From Candidatus Woesearchaeota archaeon (GTDB lineage: Archaea; Nanobdellota; Nanobdellia; Woesearchaeales; JAAOYA01), in NCBI GenBank assembly GCA_018221105.1, contig JAAOYA010000009.1, forward strand, positions 1-64,000: 64,000 nt of DNA, read 5' to 3'. Position 1 is the first letter of the stretch. The number at the start of each line of letters is the position of its first letter. Below, piece after piece: positions 16,344 through 24,375 of the stretch. The notes beneath the pieces are model-generated. The model was not told the origin of the DNA and did no database searches. It saw only the letters and a list, made by a program, of their open reading frames with translations. Position numbers and translations under genes: made by a program.

Positions 16344-16490
16344 TTCTTAAATATAATGGGCATGTAAACTTATAAAAATATATAACAAAATATCTAATAA
16401 TATATTAATATACATTTTAGTATTTCTTTATACAATTTAGTTCTTTTTTCCTATGTATATTTTAAATATAGTAAACACAACAAAAAATCG

Positions 16491-18710
16491 ATGGCAGAAC
16501 TAACAATAATACCCTATAACACAGCATTTAACCCACAAATTGATAGTACAACATATCAAATCTATGCTAGAGGGACTGCAGGGAAAAAAATCTGTTTAAC
16601 AACAAAAAACGTTTATCCACGCTTTTACATAAAACTAAAACCAGTCTATGACATGCAAGAGTTCGCAGACAGAATAAAACAAATAAAAATCGAGTGGGAC
16701 ACACCATACACAGTAATCGACACTACAATAAAAGAACGATTAATGCGCTCCAAACCGACGAAACTAATAGAAGTACAAGTCAACGTACCAAGAGCAGTAT
16801 CAATAATTAGCAACATATTAAAAAAACGCGCAGAAGTAGAAGAAATCTATGAAGCAGACCTATTATTTAGGCGCAAGTATTCACTAGGGAAAAAAATCAA
16901 TCTCAACAATTTATACAACGCAACAGCAAAACTAACAAACACCACGCCAACAATCGATTTTTACGAATTAGAAAACCTAGAACCACAAGTTGGCACCATA
17001 GATTACGAGCCAAAAATATTATCGTTTAGCATGCAAAGAACAGAAAACGGCATACTAGCAATCAGCACACACATAGGTGGCATCACAAAAACATTCAGTT
17101 GGAAAAAACCAACAATCGACAGTCCAATACAATCAGAACAACAATTAATCAATGCATTCAAACATTACCTGCAACAAACAGACTATGACATAATAACAGG
17201 CTATTACAGCGACAAAGGAATAGAATTCTTACAAAAAAGAGCACACCGCTACAAAATAAAATTAGACCTGTCAATTGACGGCCAAGAAATAAACTTTGTT
17301 AATTACCCCAGAATCTACGGCTGCAACCACATAGACCTAAACCCACTGCTCAAAACTCATCGCAAGTTCTTATCAAGCAAAGCATTAGAATTAGAACAAC
17401 AACTATTAGAATTAAGCACACCACTAACATCACAAGCAGAAGAAATGTCAAAAAAAAGAGCAGTAATACTGCACGAGCTATGCAAAGAAACACTACCATT
17501 CTTGCTTGAATACTCCAAAATTACTAGTATGCCAATAGAAGACATCGCACGCTTTAGCGGACAACAATTAGGAGAGTGGTACTTGATAAAAAAATTTTTA
17601 GAAGCAAAACAAGTAATACCATTAAAACGCTTTGACGTAAAAGCGCAAAGGCCACGGCAAACAAACATCAATGCCAGCGGACTATACAAAGACCAATACT
17701 TCACCAATATAACATTGTTAGCGCCAATGATAATGGCACATTACAACATTGATGAAAACAAAAAAAATTGTGATTGTTGTCCACAACGAGACAGCAAAAA
17801 CCATGGTTTTTGCATGCAAAAAAAAGGCACAGTGCCAAAACTATTAGAAGAACTGGGAGCAAGGCACAAAAAAATAAGCCAGCTGAAAACAGAAAGTCAA
17901 ACAATATTTGAGCGCGCTGACATACTAGAAGACCTGGCCTATCACATATACTCAAACCTTGCAAGCCCGACAAGTCGATGGTTCAGCCCAGAAGTAATCA
18001 CGAAAACAGACGAAGTACTAACAGAATACCTGCAACGATTAAATCGTCAAAGCATCACATATAAAGACTATGAAACATTATTTGTAGAACAAGAAGCAAA
18101 ATTTGGCAGTGTTAGCCGCTGGCCAGAACTATTACGATTAGACTTTGAAAAAGCTGACAAAGTATTTTTTGCAAACAACAAATATGCCCTAACAATAGGA
18201 CAAGAGTTTATAATGAGAGGTTTTGATTACAAGCGCAACACCAGCAGATTAAATGCTGAAACACAAGAAAAAATATTGCGATTATTATTATTTGGAGATG
18301 TCAATACAGCATTAGAGCACGCAAAAAACACAGTAAAAGCATTGCAAGAGCGCCAAATTAACAAACAATCACTAATGATATCAAACGTGCTAACACGAGA
18401 CTTACCAGAGTATGAAAGCAAAGACGCTCACATAACAATAGCAAAAGACTTAGAGCAAAAAGGACACTTAGTGCGCGCTGGAACACTAATAAATTATTAT
18501 GTTAGCAATCAAGGAAATTTAGTGCGTGAAAAAGCAAGAACACTGGACAGTACAGAGCCATACGACATAGATTATTACTTAAACAATCAATTAATGTCGA
18601 TGATGACTGAAATATTTTCACCGCTTGGCATTACAAAAGAACAAATAATACAAAAAGTTCAAAACATCAACACAGTAACTGATTATTCAACAACAGCAAA
18701 CAGTTTGTGA
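16491..18710 (+). CDS. Family B DNA polymerase homologue with lost exonuclease and polymerase active sites
   Basis: The protein has 739 residues and can be followed along archaeal PolB: N-terminal GTAGKKICLTTKNVYPRFYIKL, exo I region PKILSFSMQRT (normally F-D-I-E), exo II region DIITGYYSDKGIEFL (normally N-x-x-x-F-D), GQQLGEWYLIKKF, motif A region NITLLAPMIMAHYNI (normally D-x-x-S-L-Y-P-S-I), GFCMQKKGTVPKLL, motif C region YKDYETLF (normally Y-x-D-T-D-S), and GFDYKRNTSRLNAETQEKILRLLLFGD near the thumb. The metal-binding acids of the exonuclease and most of those of the polymerase are replaced. Two Cys pairs near motif A (CDCC, FC) could hold zinc. It is probably a non-catalytic, structural or replisome-assembly PolB, like the inactivated PolB groups described in archaea (inference). 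Confidence 0.85.
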   Translation: MAELTIIPYNTAFNPQIDSTTYQIYARGTAGKKICLTTKNVYPRFYIKLKPVYDMQEFADRIKQIKIEWDTPYTVIDTTIKERLMRSKPTKLIEVQVNVPRAVSIISNILKKRAEVEEIYEADLLFRRKYSLGKKINLNNLYNATAKLTNTTPTIDFYELENLEPQVGTIDYEPKILSFSMQRTENGILAISTHIGGITKTFSWKKPTIDSPIQSEQQLINAFKHYLQQTDYDIITGYYSDKGIEFLQKRAHRYKIKLDLSIDGQEINFVNYPRIYGCNHIDLNPLLKTHRKFLSSKALELEQQLLELSTPLTSQAEEMSKKRAVILHELCKETLPFLLEYSKITSMPIEDIARFSGQQLGEWYLIKKFLEAKQVIPLKRFDVKAQRPRQTNINASGLYKDQYFTNITLLAPMIMAHYNIDENKKNCDCCPQRDSKNHGFCMQKKGTVPKLLEELGARHKKISQLKTESQTIFERADILEDLAYHIYSNLASPTSRWFSPEVITKTDEVLTEYLQRLNRQSITYKDYETLFVEQEAKFGSVSRWPELLRLDFEKADKVFFANNKYALTIGQEFIMRGFDYKRNTSRLNAETQEKILRLLLFGDVNTALEHAKNTVKALQERQINKQSLMISNVLTRDLPEYESKDAHITIAKDLEQKGHLVRAGTLINYYVSNQGNLVREKARTLDSTEPYDIDYYLNNQLMSMMTEIFSPLGITKEQIIQKVQNINTVTDYSTTANSL

Positions 18711-19234
18711 ACACGATCATCATAGCGAGCAAACTCGCCAGCAACAGTGTCATAATAGAAAACAGTGGCGTCAACAACATAAGTTCCAGGTTCAGTTCCT
18801 CGCGCTACACCAATTGCTGTTGTGAAAATATGACGCTCATGCTTTTTTAATGTTCTAGCATCAATTTCAAAAAAAGTCGGTAGCGGATTAGGACTTGCAG
18901 TTGTGGTCTTATCAGGTCTTATCAACTTATTAAAAACAAGTTCTACCTTAAACTCTGTCTCGTTTAACACATTCAAGACCCCGACACCATAAACAGCACT
19001 ATCGCCAACATCAATTTTGTAAGTGTCAAAAGGCACCACTACTTTTTCTTGACCAGCAGTTAATTGCCTGACAATCTCATTGCGCGTTTGTTGGTCTAGC
19101 TCGTTTTTAATGTTAATGCCGGTGTCTAATGCTTGAAAAACAAGTTTTAGGCCAATACCAAACACTACCATTGCTATAATGATAACTACAATTATGTTAG
19201 CACTTAATTCTATCGCAGAGCGACGATTGCTCAT
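18683..19234 (-). CDS. Type IV pilin-like protein
   Basis: The protein has 183 residues. The N-terminus is MSNRRSAIELSANIIVVIIIAMVVFGIGLK: a short basic leader, then a hydrophobic helix of the class III signal type processed by a FlaK/EppA-like peptidase. The rest is a beta-rich extracellular domain. It is the last gene of a three-gene minus-strand operon; its start overlaps the middle gene by ATGA. Its 3' end overlaps the polymerase homologue by 28 nt tail to tail. It resembles the third gene's product in layout only. Confidence 0.75.
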   Translation of the reverse strand: MSNRRSAIELSANIIVVIIIAMVVFGIGLKLVFQALDTGINIKNELDQQTRNEIVRQLTAGQEKVVVPFDTYKIDVGDSAVYGVGVLNVLNETEFKVELVFNKLIRPDKTTTASPNPLPTFFEIDARTLKKHERHIFTTAIGVARGTEPGTYVVDATVFYYDTVAGEFARYDDRVHKLFAVVE

Positions 19235-19461
19235 TTTACTAGTTCGTATTCTTTTAGAAGCAATCCCATAAACATTATTAGCACTACAGCTCCAATTGCC
19301 ATAATTCCTAATGATGTTAAGATTCTTTCAAAGCCCAAGCTAAACAATTGCCATAAGCCAAAAGCCATTATAACAAAGCCCAACCATAAGAACTTATCAA
19401 GTACTAGTTTTAGGATTTCAAATTCTTGTTGTTGTGTTAGTGTTTTCTTTATTTTAACCAT
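19231..19461 (-). CDS. Two-helix membrane protein in the pilin operon
   Basis: The protein has 76 residues: a charged N-terminus (MVKIKKTLTQQQEFEIL), then two hydrophobic helices separated by a short loop. No family is recognised. It sits between two pilin-like genes and overlaps the downstream one by ATGA, so it is likely to help in pilin assembly or anchoring (inference from position only). Confidence 0.65.
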   Translation of the reverse strand: MVKIKKTLTQQQEFEILKLVLDKFLWLGFVIMAFGLWQLFSLGFERILTSLGIMAIGAVVLIMFMGLLLKEYELVK

Positions 19462-19477
19462 ATTATTACCTCATAAT

Positions 19478-20101
19478 TTAAGGGTCAATGTCAATAAACA
19501 AGTTGTTGCGAGCATACACATCATTATCATCAGTCAAGTCATTACAGTCACCAACTGATGAAATTGCAGTATTGCTTAGAGCGCATACTGTTACAGTAAA
19601 CTTGTAAGTCTCATCCTTTGCAGCTTGTGGAATAATAGTCACTGGTAAAACTTCGACTTTTCCGCCATCAATTTCTTGATTGTCAAACCATTGAATATCC
19701 GGCTCTTCAGCAGTATCACAAGCCCCACTATCAGAGATTTGTTGAACACAATCAAAACTAATAAAAAATGTATCGCTATCAGCGTCTATGTTTTTGACTC
19801 CGATAAAAACACCTCTCTTTTTTTCACTGCTCTCCATTCTAATACTTTCTGCGTTGAACGCTATTTTTTGAGTTGTTCCTTTTAGGCGGTTAGCCATTTC
19901 TTGCTGCATCTCATCAGTTACTTGTTCGAACTGTCCTGCAACGCCGCCAAAGCTTTTTCTCATAAAGCCAAGACCTAAGCCAAGCATTGTAATAGCTAAA
20001 ATTAATACTACAATAGCGTTAATTGAAAGACTTAAACTACCTCTTTTGCGACTTGGACCGCTAAAGACTTGCGGTACGAAGAATAACCCTGAATTTTTCA
20101 T
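19478..20101 (-). CDS. Type IV pilin-like protein
   Basis: The protein has 207 residues. After a basic leader, SRKRGSLSLSINAIVVLILAITMLGLG gives a class III signal helix with the S-x-N-A-I-V-V pattern. A Cys-containing beta-rich domain follows (VQQISDSGACDTAEEP). It is the first gene of the pilin operon. The GAGGT in its leader (minus strand) is about 8 nt from the ATG and a TATA-like box is at 20156-20170. It could be an archaellum/adhesion-type pilin or a pseudopilin of a secretion-like apparatus. Confidence 0.75.
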   Translation of the reverse strand: MKNSGLFFVPQVFSGPSRKRGSLSLSINAIVVLILAITMLGLGLGFMRKSFGGVAGQFEQVTDEMQQEMANRLKGTTQKIAFNAESIRMESSEKKRGVFIGVKNIDADSDTFFISFDCVQQISDSGACDTAEEPDIQWFDNQEIDGGKVEVLPVTIIPQAAKDETYKFTVTVCALSNTAISSVGDCNDLTDDNDVYARNNLFIDIDP

Positions 20102-20155
20102 TTTATCAAAACCTCTTTTCTAATTGTTTTTATTAGAGTAAAAACTCGTGTTTCT

Positions 20156-20201
20156 CCTTTATAAATTTTACTATAAAATCGATGGAAAGTTTTTTAAATA
20201 G
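20156..20201. promoter_or_regulatory. Divergent promoters: pilin operon (-) and uL16 (+)
   Basis: CCTTTATAAATTTTA at 20156-20170 is a good TATA element for the minus-strand pilin operon, leaving a leader of about 30 nt. GTTTTTTAAATAG at 20189-20201 is the plus-strand TATA for uL16 and lies about 26 nt from its ATG. Confidence 0.6.
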
Positions 20202-20221
20202 ACCTGTATTCTCACAAAATT

Positions 20222-20740
20222 ATGGCAAAATTAAGAAAATTTGTCGCTTATCGACGTCAAGAAAGACCTTATACTAGAATAAGTAAGTTTCGAAAAAAAG
20301 CATATGTTAAAGCTAGACCTAACTCTAAAATTGTTCGCTTTGATATGGGAAACCTCAAAAAAGATTTTCCAGTAAAAGTACATTTAATCTCAAAAGAAGA
20401 TGTTCAAATACGCCATAATGCTTTTGAATCAGCACGCTTAGCATCAAATAGGTTAATGGAAAAAAACGTTGGTAAAATAAACTTCAACATTAAAATTCGA
20501 GTGTACCCGCACCACATTTTACGCGAGAACCCTTTAGCTAGTGGCGCTGGTGCTGACAGGATGAGTACGGGAATGAAGTTAAGCTTTGGAAAAACAATCG
20601 GTGTTGCAGCACAAGTTGACAAAGAACAAAAAATCATGACCATTGGCGTTGCAAAAGAACACATTGAACTTGCAAAAAAAGCTTTAACAAGATCTTATCA
20701 AAAACTTCCTTGCTCTTGCAGAATAGAAGTAGAAGCTTAA
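20222..20740 (+). CDS. rpl10e: Ribosomal protein uL16 (archaeal L10e)
   Basis: The protein has 172 residues and is clearly the archaeal/eukaryotic L10e form of uL16: PYTRISKFRKKAYVKARP, then IRVYPHHILREN, GAGADRMSTGMKLSFGK (the conserved G-A-D-R-M loop), and KKALTRSYQKLPCSCRIEV. It sits near the peptidyl-transferase centre and is needed for late 50S maturation. The ATG is about 26 nt from its TATA, so the mRNA is probably leaderless. It stands alone rather than in a ribosomal operon. Confidence 0.96.
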   Translation: MAKLRKFVAYRRQERPYTRISKFRKKAYVKARPNSKIVRFDMGNLKKDFPVKVHLISKEDVQIRHNAFESARLASNRLMEKNVGKINFNIKIRVYPHHILRENPLASGAGADRMSTGMKLSFGKTIGVAAQVDKEQKIMTIGVAKEHIELAKKALTRSYQKLPCSCRIEVEA

Positions 20741-20794
20741 CTACTCTAGAATAGTTCTAAAACATTTTAAACTCTATAGACGACACTAATAGTA

Positions 20795-21880
20795 ATGCAA
20801 CTAGGAGAAACTATCAGTGCGCTAATACAACAACAATTTAACGTATTAGTACCAGCAGATTTTTTAAACGCTGCAATACTATTTGTAGGCTTTCTAATAC
20901 TCGCAAGACTGGCAATATTTGTCAATGAAACATACCTTCTAAAAATTGCCAAGAAAACAAAAACAACAGTCGATGATATAATACTTAGAAAAGTAGAAAA
21001 GCCAATAGCAGTACTGCTAGTGTTTATAGGATTTCGATTAGCAATAAAATACTTGCCAACAGTACCACAACTAGTTTTTGACATTACAGAAACAATAATA
21101 GTGCTACTAATTTTCGGGGTGATATTTTCAATCACAAGATTGTTTATGGGACTTTTAGAAAAACGTTGGGAAGAAAACGTCACTTCAGCACCATTAGATG
21201 AGGAAGTACTGCCATTAGTCCGGTCTTTTGCAAACGTCGTATGGATTTTTATCATGATAACAGTCCTGTTAAGCGTGTGGGGCGTTAAAATAAAACCATT
21301 ACTTACCAGTCTAGGAATAGCCGGTGGACTAGTAGGACTTGCAGCTTCATTTGCACTAAAAGACACACTAGCAAACGTTTTTGGAGGAATGTCATTAATA
21401 CTAGACAGAACATTCAGCGTACACGATTTTATAGAATTAGAAGACGGCAAGATGGGAACAATAATCGACATCGGTCTTAGAAGCACCAAAATAAGAACCT
21501 ATGAAAACAAAGTAATAATAGTTCCAAACGGAGTATTATCAAACAGTCAAATAATCAATTACGCAAAACCAAACAATGTCATCAGACAAATAGCACAGAT
21601 CGGAGTAGCTTACGGATCAGACCTTAATAAAACAACAGAAGCAATACTTGACGCGCTAAAAGGATTAGAAGGAGTACTAGAGCACCCAAAAGCAGAAGTG
21701 CACTTTATCAAAATGAACGAGTACTCATTAGACTTTAGAGTATTATATTATATAGAACATTATCGCAATAGGTGGGCAATGGAAAACAAAGCAATGAGAG
21801 CAATACACAAATCACTACTAAAAAACAAAATCAAAATACCATTTCCAACAAGAACAGTATACCAGTACAAAGGAAAATAA
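20795..21880 (+). CDS. Small-conductance mechanosensitive channel (MscS family)
   Basis: The protein has 361 residues and several N-terminal membrane helices. The pore-lining TM3 signature is clear: GIAGGLVGLAASFALKDTLANVFGG, followed by the beta domain DFIELEDGKMGTIIDIGLRSTKIR and the VPNGVLSNSQIINY motif. MscS channels open under membrane tension to release solutes during hypo-osmotic shock. The spacing to uL16 is 54 nt, so cotranscription is possible. Confidence 0.92.
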   Translation: MQLGETISALIQQQFNVLVPADFLNAAILFVGFLILARLAIFVNETYLLKIAKKTKTTVDDIILRKVEKPIAVLLVFIGFRLAIKYLPTVPQLVFDITETIIVLLIFGVIFSITRLFMGLLEKRWEENVTSAPLDEEVLPLVRSFANVVWIFIMITVLLSVWGVKIKPLLTSLGIAGGLVGLAASFALKDTLANVFGGMSLILDRTFSVHDFIELEDGKMGTIIDIGLRSTKIRTYENKVIIVPNGVLSNSQIINYAKPNNVIRQIAQIGVAYGSDLNKTTEAILDALKGLEGVLEHPKAEVHFIKMNEYSLDFRVLYYIEHYRNRWAMENKAMRAIHKSLLKNKIKIPFPTRTVYQYKGK

Positions 21881-21891
21881 TAAAATCAAAT

Positions 21892-22860
21892 TTAATATTC
21901 TTTTTTCTTTAGAAGTATTTCATTATTCAAATCGTCAATATTATCAAAAACTTTAAACCCAGAATCATTTTTGAATTGTTCAACAAGTTTCTTGTCCAAT
22001 ATATCGGTTTTGCTAACATAAACAATTACAGGCCTTGAAAACTTTTTCATGTTTTTATAAAGCTTAATTTGGTCCTTAAGAGGGTATGGTTCACTAAGAT
22101 CATAAATGTAAACAATAACATCGGCAACATACTTTAATGCCAAGTACGCCATGTTTTCAATAAAATTCATTTTATGACGGTTCAAGGCCCCGGGAGTGTC
22201 AACAAACTGTAATTTTTCATACTTGTGAGTTCTATAACCAATAAGCAAACGCTTAGTAGTAAAAGCATAACTGTCAATATCAGGATTTGAAGTAGTAAGT
22301 TTTGAAAGAAGTGTGCTCTTGCCAACATTTGGAAAACCTGCAATGGCAATAGTGAACAAGTTATCTTTAATATCAGGAAAACCTTTCAATGTTTTGCGAG
22401 CATTATCCAAATATTTCAAATCATCACCAACTTGTCTGATAAGTGATGAAACTCTACCATAAAACTCTGCACGTAATTGTTTAGGCTTATTAATATCCCG
22501 GGTCTTAAAAATCAGTTTAATATAACGATCGTGAAACCCCTCAACCTTTTGCACAAACCAATTAAGCGCTGCCAGAGACTTTTTTAATTGTTTATAGTCA
22601 AGAGTCAATCGAATAAGCTCTTGGTAAAACTCAGGCAAAGAATCAATTGATGGAAAACTCTTAAGAAGCTTAGTGATTTGGCGGGCCAGCACACGCTTAA
22701 CAGTATCAAGTCTAATAACTTCTTCACGCTTAGCACGCTGCAACGGTTCAAAACGACGTAATTTAAGCCTTTGCTCCTTAACCTTTTTAGACGATGCACT
22801 AAAAGCAATATCTAAATAATGCTGACTATCCTCAAAATTAGGAAGGTTTTGAAAGTTCAT
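21892..22860 (-). CDS. Nog1-like GTPase
   Basis: The protein has 322 residues. An all-helical N-terminal half, rich in Arg/Lys and beginning FQNLPNFEDSQHYLDIAF, precedes a TRAFAC GTPase domain: P-loop AGFPNVGKSTLL, switch region TTKRLLIGY, DTPGAL, and SKTD for guanine specificity. This layout is that of archaeal Nog1, a large-subunit assembly GTPase. It is transcribed convergently with the MscS gene (12 nt apart) and divergently from the stomatin-like gene. Confidence 0.88.
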   Translation of the reverse strand: MNFQNLPNFEDSQHYLDIAFSASSKKVKEQRLKLRRFEPLQRAKREEVIRLDTVKRVLARQITKLLKSFPSIDSLPEFYQELIRLTLDYKQLKKSLAALNWFVQKVEGFHDRYIKLIFKTRDINKPKQLRAEFYGRVSSLIRQVGDDLKYLDNARKTLKGFPDIKDNLFTIAIAGFPNVGKSTLLSKLTTSNPDIDSYAFTTKRLLIGYRTHKYEKLQFVDTPGALNRHKMNFIENMAYLALKYVADVIVYIYDLSEPYPLKDQIKLYKNMKKFSRPVIVYVSKTDILDKKLVEQFKNDSGFKVFDNIDDLNNEILLKKKEY

Positions 22861-22960
22861 AAAACCTTGGTTGACTGGCGTTATTTAAAAAAACTATGTT
22901 TTGCGAAAACTTTATTAATACTACAACAATCAACTCGTTAGACCATGGGAGGTGGTGTTA

Positions 22961-23713
22961 ATGGCAGTATTTAGCTTACCAATAATAGCATTCATTGTAA
23001 TCTTTATCTTAAGCGGACTAAAAATAGTCAACGAATACGAGCGCGGAGTAAAATTCACATTAGGACGATACGCTGGAATGATGAAACCAGGATTGCGACT
23101 TATCATACCAGTAGTGCAAAGCTGGGAGCGCGTAGACTTACGAGTAAAAGCAGTAGACGTGCCAGACCAAGACTGCATAACAAAAGACAACATAAGCGTA
23201 AACGTAAACGCAGTAGTCTATTACAAAGTCTCAGGAGCAGACAAAGCCATCCTAGAAGTTGAAAATTTTCGATTCGCCCTAAGCCAAATGGCGCAAACTA
23301 CCATGCGAAACGTTGTAGGTGAAGTAGAACTAGACGACCTATTACAACAACGCGACAAGATAAGCGGTCGAATACAAAAAATTATTGATACTGCAACAGA
23401 CCCATGGGGAATAAAAGTAGACGCAGTAGACCTAAAAGACGTAGCACTACCACAAGACATGAAACGCGTAATTGGAAAACAAGCAGAAGCAGAACGAGAA
23501 AAACGCGCAGTGATAATAAAAGCAGAAGGCGAAGTCATAGCAGCAGACAACATCACAAAAGCCGCCAAAACACTAAGTGGAGCACAAGGAGCACTACATT
23601 TGAGAACACTGCAAACACTAAACGACCTCTCAAGCGACCAATCAAACACAGTGATATTCGCCGTGCCACTAGAAGTCGTGAGAGCATTTGAAAAACTAGG
23701 CGGAAAAAAATAA
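22961..23713 (+). CDS. Stomatin/prohibitin (SPFH) family protein (slipin-like)
   Basis: The protein has 250 residues. One N-terminal membrane helix (MAVFSLPIIAFIVIFILSG) is followed by a full SPFH domain: VNEYERGVKFTLGRYAGMMKPGLR, DVPDQDCITKDNISVNVNAVVYYKV, and a helical PQDMKRVIGKQAEAEREKRA region. The Leu/Gln-rich C-terminus fits slipins. The family forms membrane scaffolds and microdomains. GGGAGGTG at 22947-22954 sets ATG 22961, while the track starts at a GTG inside the ribosome site. No NfeD-like partner gene is adjacent. Confidence 0.92.
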   Translation: MAVFSLPIIAFIVIFILSGLKIVNEYERGVKFTLGRYAGMMKPGLRLIIPVVQSWERVDLRVKAVDVPDQDCITKDNISVNVNAVVYYKVSGADKAILEVENFRFALSQMAQTTMRNVVGEVELDDLLQQRDKISGRIQKIIDTATDPWGIKVDAVDLKDVALPQDMKRVIGKQAEAEREKRAVIIKAEGEVIAADNITKAAKTLSGAQGALHLRTLQTLNDLSSDQSNTVIFAVPLEVVRAFEKLGGKK

Positions 23714-23721
23714 ACTTTTTT

Positions 23722-24018
23722 TTATTGTTCTCTTTTTGGTTGAGGGTTATAGAACACTTCTCTAGACTCTATATCACTACAAGGTGCTAGAATTGTGCCT
23801 TGGAGTGTTTCTACTATTGGCAAAGCTAAATTATCTCCAATAAAATCATAAATTCTTGTTAATAGCATACTAGAACTAGGATGCTTTATTGGCACTGCGT
23901 AATGATAACGTGGCAATTCAAGAATAATCGGTTCCCTGTCAGAAGTTTCAGCATACGGGTCTTGACCACAAGCAATCCTAAACCTTATAGCTTTTATGTG
24001 TTCATCTAATGTGAGCAT
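23722..24018 (-). CDS. Conserved-looking hypothetical protein
   Basis: The protein has 98 residues and no domain I recognise. It has a helical start (LTLDEHIKAIRFRIACGQDP) and a mixed middle (ELPRYHYAVPIKH). Minus strand, between the SPFH gene and tRNA-Met. The frame uses typical codons and has no overlap with another gene, which supports a real gene. Confidence 0.5.
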   Translation of the reverse strand: MLTLDEHIKAIRFRIACGQDPYAETSDREPIILELPRYHYAVPIKHPSSSMLLTRIYDFIGDNLALPIVETLQGTILAPCSDIESREVFYNPQPKREQ

Positions 24019-24058
24019 ATAATTTCTTCTACAAAGTTATATTTAAGTTTTTAGAAAG

Positions 24059-24155
24059 TAGCGGGGGGTGGATTTGAACCACCGACCTCCGGGTCTCTCC
24101 AAAACAAAATTTTTTGTATGAGCCCGACGGGCACTCCTGGCTGCCCTACCCCGCT
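24059..24155 (-). tRNA. Initiator tRNA-Met (anticodon CAT) with a 22-nt intron
   Basis: Read on the minus strand: acceptor AGCGGGG pairs with CCCCGCT plus discriminator A, giving the A1-U72 pair. The anticodon stem TCGGG/CCCGG has three consecutive G-C pairs next to the loop, a hallmark of initiator tRNAs. The loop is CTCATA, an intron (plus-strand 24095-24116), then A. The intron sits at 37/38. The bulge-helix-bulge is relaxed: central pairs C-G, T-A, C-G then an A-G mismatch, with an AAAA/TTTT inner helix. Confidence 0.92.
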
Positions 24156-24181
24156 ATAGAGTGATTTTGGTGAATAAAGGT

Positions 24182-24222
24182 GTATTTATAAGTGTTTCGT
24201 CAACAAAAACTTTAAAAATAAC
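24182..24222. promoter_or_regulatory. Divergent tRNA promoters
   Basis: TATTTATAAG (24183-24192) serves as the TATA box for tRNA-Met on the minus strand, about 30 nt from its 5' end. CTTTAAAAATAA (24210-24221) serves tRNA-Ser on the plus strand, about 30 nt from its first base. The two boxes share a 90-nt intergenic region. Confidence 0.55.
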
Positions 24223-24245
24223 ACGCTCACTCCAAAGTAATAATT

Positions 24246-24327
24246 GCCGGGATCGCATAGTCTGGTATTGCGCAGGATTGCTAATCCTGTTCCTTTGGAA
24301 TCGTGGGTTCAAATCCCACTCCCGGCG
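24246..24327 (+). tRNA. tRNA-Ser (anticodon GCT)
   Basis: Acceptor GCCGGGA/TCCCGGC with discriminator G. The anticodon stem CAGGA/TCCTG encloses TTGCTAA, giving anticodon GCT for AGC/AGT codons. A long variable arm (TTCC-TTT-GGAA) marks it as type II. The T arm is GTGGG-TTCAAAT-CCCAC. No intron. CCA is not encoded. Confidence 0.95.
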
Positions 24328-24375
24328 CTCTTTTTTAAAAAATTATAAAAAGCCTGAACTGTTATTAGTGTTATT

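Noticed and set aside
16344-16490. Small RNA or origin in the AT-rich gap before the polymerase homologue
   Set aside because: It is AT-rich with several TATA-like words but has no stable hairpin or box C/D motifs; most simply a promoter region.
20767-21489. 240-residue minus ORF opposite MscS
   Set aside because: The plus frame is a clear MscS channel; the minus frame is Ser/Thr-rich with no fold, as expected of a shadow.
23404-23691. 95-residue Arg/Ser-rich plus ORF
   Set aside because: Out of frame inside the stomatin-like gene, with composition driven by the A-rich codons of that gene.
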